Below are positions 58,651 through 64,000 of a stretch of 64,000 bases of DNA, piece by piece (position 1 is the stretch's first letter; each line of letters starts with the position of its first letter). Source of the DNA: an uncultured beta proteobacterium. GTDB taxonomy: Bacteria > Pseudomonadota > Gammaproteobacteria > Burkholderiales > Burkholderiaceae_C. A program made the translations under genes and the position numbers. The notes under the pieces were generated by a model. It was not told the DNA's origin. It searched no databases and was given only the letters and a program-made list of their open reading frames with translations. The DNA is taken from NCBI GenBank assembly GCA_903830985.1, contig CAIKVZ010000086.1, forward strand, positions 28,447 to 92,446, in the 5' to 3' direction.

Positions 58651-59451
58651 ATGACCCTCATTTCAATCCTGCTGGCGACCCTGGCTGCCGGCATCGGCAG
58701 CGTCTGGGTGGCCGCCGCCCTGAGCTTTGGCGTGCTGGCACGCTACACCCAGCACATGCTCAGCCTGGCCGCCGGTGCGCTGCTGGCCACGGCCTTCATG
58801 CACCTGCTGCCCGAAGCCTTCGAGAGCCAGGCCGGGGCCAAGGAGCTGTTCATGACCCTGCTGGTGGGGCTGGTGTTCTTCTTTTTGCTGGACAAGGCCG
58901 AGCTGTGGCACCACGGTCACGAGCACCATCACGATGACGGCGTTCATGGCCACGCACACCATGGCGATGACCACGGCCATGCGCATGAGCACTTTCCCCA
59001 GCCCGGCAGTTGGGCCGTGCTCACGGGCGACAGCGTGCACGCCTTCGGCGACGGCATCCTGATCGCTTCGGCCTTTGTCGCAGACTTCCGTCTCGGGCTC
59101 ATTACGGCCGTGGCGGTGCTGGCGCACGAGGTGCCGCACCACATGGGCGATCTGGCGGTTCTGCGCGGCGGCTCGCACAGCCAGCGCATCGCCCTGCTGA
59201 AGGTTTCGCTGGCCGGTGCCGTGACGGCGCTGGGCGGCCTTGTGGGCTACCTGCTGGTGGACGCCTTGCAGGACTTTTTGCCGTACTTCCTGGTCGTGGC
59301 ATCGAGCAGCTTTGTCTATGTGGCGCTGGCCGACCTGATTCCGCAATTGCAAAAACGCCTGAGTGCTGCCGAGACGGCAGCGCAGATTGCCTGGCTGGCA
59401 CTGGGCATCGTGCTGGTGACGCTGGTCAGCGGCCTGGCGCATTCCCATTGA
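58651..59451 (+). CDS. ZIP-family metal transporter
   Basis: His-rich cytoplasmic loop 'HHGHEHHHDDGVHGHAHHGDDHGHAHEH'; 'GDSVHAFGDGILIASAF', 'VLAHEVPHHMGDLAVLRGGS'. Confidence 0.92.
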   Translation: MTLISILLATLAAGIGSVWVAAALSFGVLARYTQHMLSLAAGALLATAFMHLLPEAFESQAGAKELFMTLLVGLVFFFLLDKAELWHHGHEHHHDDGVHGHAHHGDDHGHAHEHFPQPGSWAVLTGDSVHAFGDGILIASAFVADFRLGLITAVAVLAHEVPHHMGDLAVLRGGSHSQRIALLKVSLAGAVTALGGLVGYLLVDALQDFLPYFLVVASSSFVYVALADLIPQLQKRLSAAETAAQIAWLALGIVLVTLVSGLAHSH

Positions 59452-59548
59452 ATTTTGCGAGGCAGCGCTTTGGCGCTGTCGTCAAATGATTGTGGCTGTT
59501 GGCGGCAGCTAAACTCGTCGCTTTAGCACCCTGATTGCGCCGCCCACC

Positions 59549-60607
59549 ATGACTTCGACAGCCACTTCCACTTCCTCCACCGGCGCGCCGCGCTTCGATA
59601 TCTACGGCCTGGGCAATGCCTTGCTGGACAAGGAATTTCTGGTGCAGGACGAGTTCCTGGCGGAGCAGGGCATCGCCAAAGGTGCCATGACCCTGATCGA
59701 CGCGCCGCGGCTGGTGACGCTCTTGGCCGAGTTGCGCCGCCAGTTCGGCCTGCGTGGTCGCGCCAGTGGCGGCTCGGCGGCCAATACCTTGGTGACGGCG
59801 AGCTACTTTGGCAGCCGGGCCTTTTATTCGTGCCGCGTGGGACCGGATGAGGCGGGTGAGTTCTACCTGGCCGATTTGCGCGCGGCCGGAGTCGCCACCA
59901 ATCCACACCAGGGTCAGGTCGCGGTCGGCGAGGACGCCGGCATCACCGGTCGTTGCCTGGTGCTGATCACGCCCGATGCCGAGCGCACCATGAACACCTT
60001 TCTGGGAACGACCAGCGAGTTGTCGCGGGTGGAAATTGACTTTGCCGCCCTGGCCGATTCTCGTCTGCTGTACATCGAAGGTTACCTGGTGACTTCCCCC
60101 AGCGCGCGTGAGGCCGCGGTGCGCGCCAAGGCCTTCGCCCGCGAGCGCGGCATCGAGGTCGCCTACACCCTGTCGGACAGCAGCATGCTGCAGTACTTTG
60201 GCGAGGGCGTGGCACAAATCCTGGGCGATGACGGTGTGGACTTGCTGTTTTGCAACGAGGGCGAGGCCCTGCAATGGTCGGGCGCGTCAAGCGTGGCCGA
60301 AGCCGCCCAGGACTTGAAGCGCGTGGCCAGGCGCTTTTGCATCACCCTGGGTGCGCGCGGTGCCCTGGTGTTTGACGGCGAGCAGTTGCTGCAGATCGCA
60401 CCGCACCGGGTGACGCCGGTGGACAGCAACGGTGCCGGCGATGTGTTTGCAGGCGCGTTCCTGCATGCCTATGCTGCCGGCCTGGGCTGCCAGCGCGCTG
60501 GAGATTTGGCGAGCCTGGCGTCGGCGCGCTGTGTCACCCAGTTCGGCCCGCGCCTGCCGGCGCAGGCGCATCAGGAAATCCGCCAAGCGGTGCTCGGCGC
60601 CGACTGA
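59549..60607 (+). CDS. PfkB-family carbohydrate/adenosine kinase
   Basis: 'GRASGGSAANTLVTASYFGSRAFYSCRVGPDEAGEFYLADL', 'VTPVDSNGAGDVFAGAFLHAYAAGL'. Confidence 0.88.
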   Translation: MTSTATSTSSTGAPRFDIYGLGNALLDKEFLVQDEFLAEQGIAKGAMTLIDAPRLVTLLAELRRQFGLRGRASGGSAANTLVTASYFGSRAFYSCRVGPDEAGEFYLADLRAAGVATNPHQGQVAVGEDAGITGRCLVLITPDAERTMNTFLGTTSELSRVEIDFAALADSRLLYIEGYLVTSPSAREAAVRAKAFARERGIEVAYTLSDSSMLQYFGEGVAQILGDDGVDLLFCNEGEALQWSGASSVAEAAQDLKRVARRFCITLGARGALVFDGEQLLQIAPHRVTPVDSNGAGDVFAGAFLHAYAAGLGCQRAGDLASLASARCVTQFGPRLPAQAHQEIRQAVLGAD

Positions 60608-60618
60608 GAGGCGCGACC

Positions 60619-61341
60619 GTGAGCAGTTTCATGAATTGGCTATTCGGGATCGCCGCTCTGAGCTTCGGCATGGCCCTGGGCGCGGTTCTCTATGCCTGGT
60701 GGCAGAATCGGGCCGCACTGGCACGACGTCGCGTGCCACGGCAGTCGCGCATCGTCAAACGGCTGCTCGTCAACACCCGCGAAAAACGCGTCTGGCACTG
60801 GCTGGTGGGAACCTTCACGCAACACCATGTGATGGTCAAGATGCCGGTGACCCGCTTCACCACGCCGCAGGCCGAAGCCGACCGCGAGCAGTGGTTTGCC
60901 CTGCTGAATGACGTCTACTGCACCTTCACCGTCGCCACGCCCGAAGGCACGGTCATCGGTTGCGTCGATGTTCCGGGGCCCAACGGCATTCCGCAAAGCA
61001 ACCTGCTGATCAAACGCAAACTGTTTTCCCGGTGCGGCGTGCCTTACTGGGTCGTGGAAAACGGCGTTTTGCCCGCCAGCAAGGACATCTTTGCCTCGTT
61101 TGCCGGGGTCGCTCCGGTCGCGCCAGCCCAGATCGATGCAATCGAGGTCGCGGTGAGTTCGGGCGACTTGCACAAGGCCAGGGCCGAGCTGCACGCCACG
61201 GTGTCGCGCCAGCGCCAGAGCAAGACCGAGAAAGTCAATGCGGGCGAGGACACCGGCTTTGCCGACAGCTTGCTGACGCCGGATTGGGCACCGGACTCGT
61301 TCCAGATGCCGCTGGACAGTCGCCAGGGCGATTTTTCCTGA
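60619..61341 (+). CDS. Membrane-anchored hypothetical protein, possibly DUF2726-like
   Basis: N-terminal TM 'WLFGIAALSFGMALGAVLYAWW'; 'LLNDVYCTFTVATPEGTVIGCVDVPGPNGIPQSNLLIKRKLFSRCGVPYWVV'. Confidence 0.6.
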   Translation: MSSFMNWLFGIAALSFGMALGAVLYAWWQNRAALARRRVPRQSRIVKRLLVNTREKRVWHWLVGTFTQHHVMVKMPVTRFTTPQAEADREQWFALLNDVYCTFTVATPEGTVIGCVDVPGPNGIPQSNLLIKRKLFSRCGVPYWVVENGVLPASKDIFASFAGVAPVAPAQIDAIEVAVSSGDLHKARAELHATVSRQRQSKTEKVNAGEDTGFADSLLTPDWAPDSFQMPLDSRQGDFS

Positions 61342-61446
61342 GGCGGCTGCCAGTGCATGCTCGTTGTGCTCACGTTCCCCTTCGGACACGGGTCGTGCAT
61401 CTGACGCCGGTGCGGGCCGACGAAAAAAATTTGCGATGATCGGGCC

Positions 61447-61812
61447 ATGAGCCAGGAATTTATTTCGCCCCCTTCCGCGTTGCTGGTGGTTTGCCTGTGT
61501 GCCGACTGGTGCGGCGTTTGCCGGGATTACCGGGAGCGCTTTGCACAGGTTCAGGCCAGCTTCCCGCAGGCGCGCTTTCTCTGGATCGATGTGGAGGACG
61601 AGGCCGACCTGCTGCACCCCCTGGATGTGGAGAACTTTCCCACATTGCTGCTGGCGGTGGGCAACGAGCCGCGCTTTTTCGGCACGCTGACGCCGCAGGC
61701 GCAGACCCTGGAGCGATTGATCCGCGCGCAGTTGGAAGCCACTGCTGCGTGCGCGCTCGCCGATCCCCAGGTCGCACAACTGGTGGCGCGTCTTCGCGCC
61801 GCAAAAACCTGA
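61447..61812 (+). CDS. Thioredoxin-family protein
   Basis: 'LLVVCLCADWCGVCRDYRERFAQV' (CxxC), 'VENFPTLLLAVGNEPRFFGTL'. Confidence 0.88.
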   Translation: MSQEFISPPSALLVVCLCADWCGVCRDYRERFAQVQASFPQARFLWIDVEDEADLLHPLDVENFPTLLLAVGNEPRFFGTLTPQAQTLERLIRAQLEATAACALADPQVAQLVARLRAAKT

Positions 61813-61865
61813 CACGCTGCTGCCTCACCAACCCGAACGACGCTGCCGGCGCAAGAACCAGGCGC

Positions 61866-62321
61866 TCAAATGTCGCGACGGAAGTCGTTGTGGCAGGACT
61901 TGCAGCTTCTTTGCACCTCGTTCACCGCGGCGCGAATAAGGTCCAGGTCACCCCCTTGTGCCAGCCGGGTCAGTTCAGTCACCTTGCGCTCGAATTGTTC
62001 GCGCGCCGCTGTGAACTCTGCCGGCTTGTCCCAGACTGCGGCCTTGGCGTGGCTGGGCGCGTAGTCGGTGCCCGGGGTGAAGTAGGACCATGGCTGGCTC
62101 ACCAGGGCTTGCAGTGACTGCGCGCTGGCGAGGAACTCCTGGCGCTTGTAGGGCGCCCGCTCACGCGCCACCAAGCCCATGGGCTCCAGAGTGCGCGTGA
62201 ATTCCTTGAAGATGGCGCGGCGTTTCGCCACAGGCTGGCCGGGACGGTTGTCGGCGGGTTCGTCACTGCAGGCACAAAGGGTGAGGGCCAGCAGCAGGCT
62301 GAAGATTTTTGGCAAAGTCAT
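61866..62321 (-). CDS. Cytochrome c'-like lipoprotein
   Basis: Lipobox 'LLLALTLCACSDE'; helical protein with C-terminal haem site 'VQRSCKSCHNDFRRDI'. ATG 62321 chosen because it gives a signal peptide. Confidence 0.8.
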   Translation of the reverse strand: MTLPKIFSLLLALTLCACSDEPADNRPGQPVAKRRAIFKEFTRTLEPMGLVARERAPYKRQEFLASAQSLQALVSQPWSYFTPGTDYAPSHAKAAVWDKPAEFTAAREQFERKVTELTRLAQGGDLDLIRAAVNEVQRSCKSCHNDFRRDI

Positions 62322-62412
62322 GGAGGAGGGTGGAAAAAGTCGCTGTGAGCCAGGCCCGGCCTGGGCGCAGGTACCGGTCATGGTAACGCAGCCCGGGCGG
62401 ACCCGGCGGCCT

Positions 62413-63927
62413 TCAGTCCTCGTGGAAGTGAATCAGGTTGCCGCCCGCCTGCTTGGCCTGGTACATCGCGGTGTCGGCCCACTTGAGCAGTTCGTCCTGA
62501 CTGCCTTCGTGGTCGAGGAACACGACCACACCAATGCTGATGGTGCAATGGTGCTCCACTGTCAGCTCAGGGCGGCACTCCAGACACACCTTCAGCACAT
62601 AGGCTTGGTTCAGCGCAGAGCGAAGTTTCTCCGCGACGATGCGCGACTGCGCGGTGGATTCCGCGCGGTTCGCGCTGAGTTCATTCAGGATCACCACAAA
62701 CTCGTCACCGCCGAAGCGCGCAACGATGTCGACCGCGCGCACCCCCCGGCTGAGGCGTCGCGCCACCTCGATCAGCAGCAGGTCACCCACGCAGTGGCCC
62801 TGCGTGTCATTGAGCGGTTTGAAATTGTCCAGGTCCATGAACATCAGCGCGCTGTAGTTGCCGCTGCGCTTGCTCGCAGCCATGGTCTGCGCGAGTTTTT
62901 CCGTCAACAGACGACGGTTCGGCAAACCCGTCAGGGAATCGTGCAGTGCCAAGCTCAGGATCTGCCTTTCCGCCAGCTTGCGCTCGGTGATGTCGCGCGC
63001 TGCGGCGAACACGCCTTGCAGGCGACGATCCCGGTCGTAAAACGTGGTGGCGTTGTACGACACCACGGTTTCGTGTCCCTCACGGTCGCGCGCCGTGAGC
63101 TCATAGTTGATGACCTTATTCCTCGCCAGGACCAGCCGGATCGCGTCGTCGGCGCGCTTCGGCTCGGTAAAGAAATTCTTGAACGGTGCACCGATCAGCT
63201 CGTCGCGCGTGCAGCCGGTGAGCGCTTCCATCTGCTTGTTCACGTCGGTGATGATGCCGGCAGGGTCGGTCGTCATGAGCGCGTCGATGTTGGCTTCGAA
63301 CAGCGAGCGCGTATAGAACTGGTTGTCTCGCAGGCGCTGCCCCAGCAGTCGCTGCTCCGCCTCAATCTGCTTGCGTGCGGTGTTGTCGGTACCGATCAGC
63401 AGGTAGCCGATGATGGTGTTGTGCTCGTCGCGCAGCGCCGAAACCGACACCACTGCCGGGAAGCGGCTACCGTCCTTGCGGATGTAGGTCAGCTCGTAGA
63501 TGTCCTCAATGCCACGTGAGGCCTTGAACACCAGGGCCTCAAAACCCGGGGCAATCGGGGTTCCCAGCTCCGCCGACAAGGCCTTGGCGCGGGCGATCAA
63601 TTCCTGCGGATCCGAGATGTCGGCCGGGGTGATCCGGTTGAGCACGTCCGCCGCCGCGTAGCCCAGCATGCGTTCGGCGCCGACGTTGAAGATCTGGATC
63701 ACACCTCTGGCGTCGGTGGCAATGCTGGAAAAATTGGCGCTGTTGAAAATGGCTTTTTGCAGGGCGCCGGCGATCATCAGAGCTTCGCGGCGCCGGAACT
63801 CGAAGAGCCCATCCCCGACTGCGTCCGCCGTCTCCTGCGGATTTTGGTCGGGTGTTATGGCCAGTGGCCGGCGCAAGGTGCCCAGGTCTTTTTGACCGGT
63901 AGCAGGAATGCCGGGAAGTTCATTCAT
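62413..63927 (-). CDS. PAS-domain diguanylate cyclase
   Basis: PAS/PAC segments 'MIAGALQKAIFNSANFSSIATDARGVIQIFNVGAERMLGYAAADVL', 'LFEANIDALMTTDPAGIITDVNKQMEALTGCTRDELIG'; active site 'VDIVARFGGDEFVVIL'. Confidence 0.92.
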   Translation of the reverse strand: MNELPGIPATGQKDLGTLRRPLAITPDQNPQETADAVGDGLFEFRRREALMIAGALQKAIFNSANFSSIATDARGVIQIFNVGAERMLGYAAADVLNRITPADISDPQELIARAKALSAELGTPIAPGFEALVFKASRGIEDIYELTYIRKDGSRFPAVVSVSALRDEHNTIIGYLLIGTDNTARKQIEAEQRLLGQRLRDNQFYTRSLFEANIDALMTTDPAGIITDVNKQMEALTGCTRDELIGAPFKNFFTEPKRADDAIRLVLARNKVINYELTARDREGHETVVSYNATTFYDRDRRLQGVFAAARDITERKLAERQILSLALHDSLTGLPNRRLLTEKLAQTMAASKRSGNYSALMFMDLDNFKPLNDTQGHCVGDLLLIEVARRLSRGVRAVDIVARFGGDEFVVILNELSANRAESTAQSRIVAEKLRSALNQAYVLKVCLECRPELTVEHHCTISIGVVVFLDHEGSQDELLKWADTAMYQAKQAGGNLIHFHED

Positions 63928-64000
63928 CGCTGATACGTTTGTGTCCGGTGATGTCGCCTGTTTCGGCCCAATGGCAGGCTTTTCCAGTGTCTGCAGCTTA

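Noticed and set aside
58906-58998. CAC/CAT-rich stretch that looks like a short tandem repeat
   Set aside because: It is the histidine-rich loop of the ZIP transporter, a normal family feature, not a DNA repeat.

Overview
GC-rich chromosomal window, most consistent with a betaproteobacterium of the Burkholderiales/Comamonadaceae type (inferred from gene content). It holds about 50 protein-coding genes. I saw no rRNA, tRNA, CRISPR array or transposase gene. Housekeeping genes include norD (5'-truncated by the window edge), glnD, map, purL, uvrD, a thrB-type homoserine kinase, ackA, polA and an adenosine kinase-like gene, plus a phaC-phaA...phaB PHB locus. The main points of interest are: (1) palindromic GGGGTCAGA...TCTGACCCC elements sitting in-frame inside purL and polA, with a related half-site in an intergenic region at 47.7 kb; (2) a peptidoglycan turnover/scavenging block at about 9.4-20.4 kb (VanX-like dipeptidase, TonB receptor, DigH/YddW-like GHL10 protein, MurQ, AmpG-like permease, M14 peptidase, BadF-type sugar kinase, AmiD-like amidase, PgeF); (3) a three-gene operon at 29.8-34.2 kb encoding a TPR-like protein, a VAO-type FAD oxidase and a FeeM-like N-acyl amino acid synthase fused to a PilZ-like domain; (4) a tightly coupled five-gene operon at 41.6-47.4 kb (BASS transporter, two SDRs, haem c-beta-propeller fusion, MFS) with a divergent AraC regulator. 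All family calls come from reading motifs in the translations. No database search was run.
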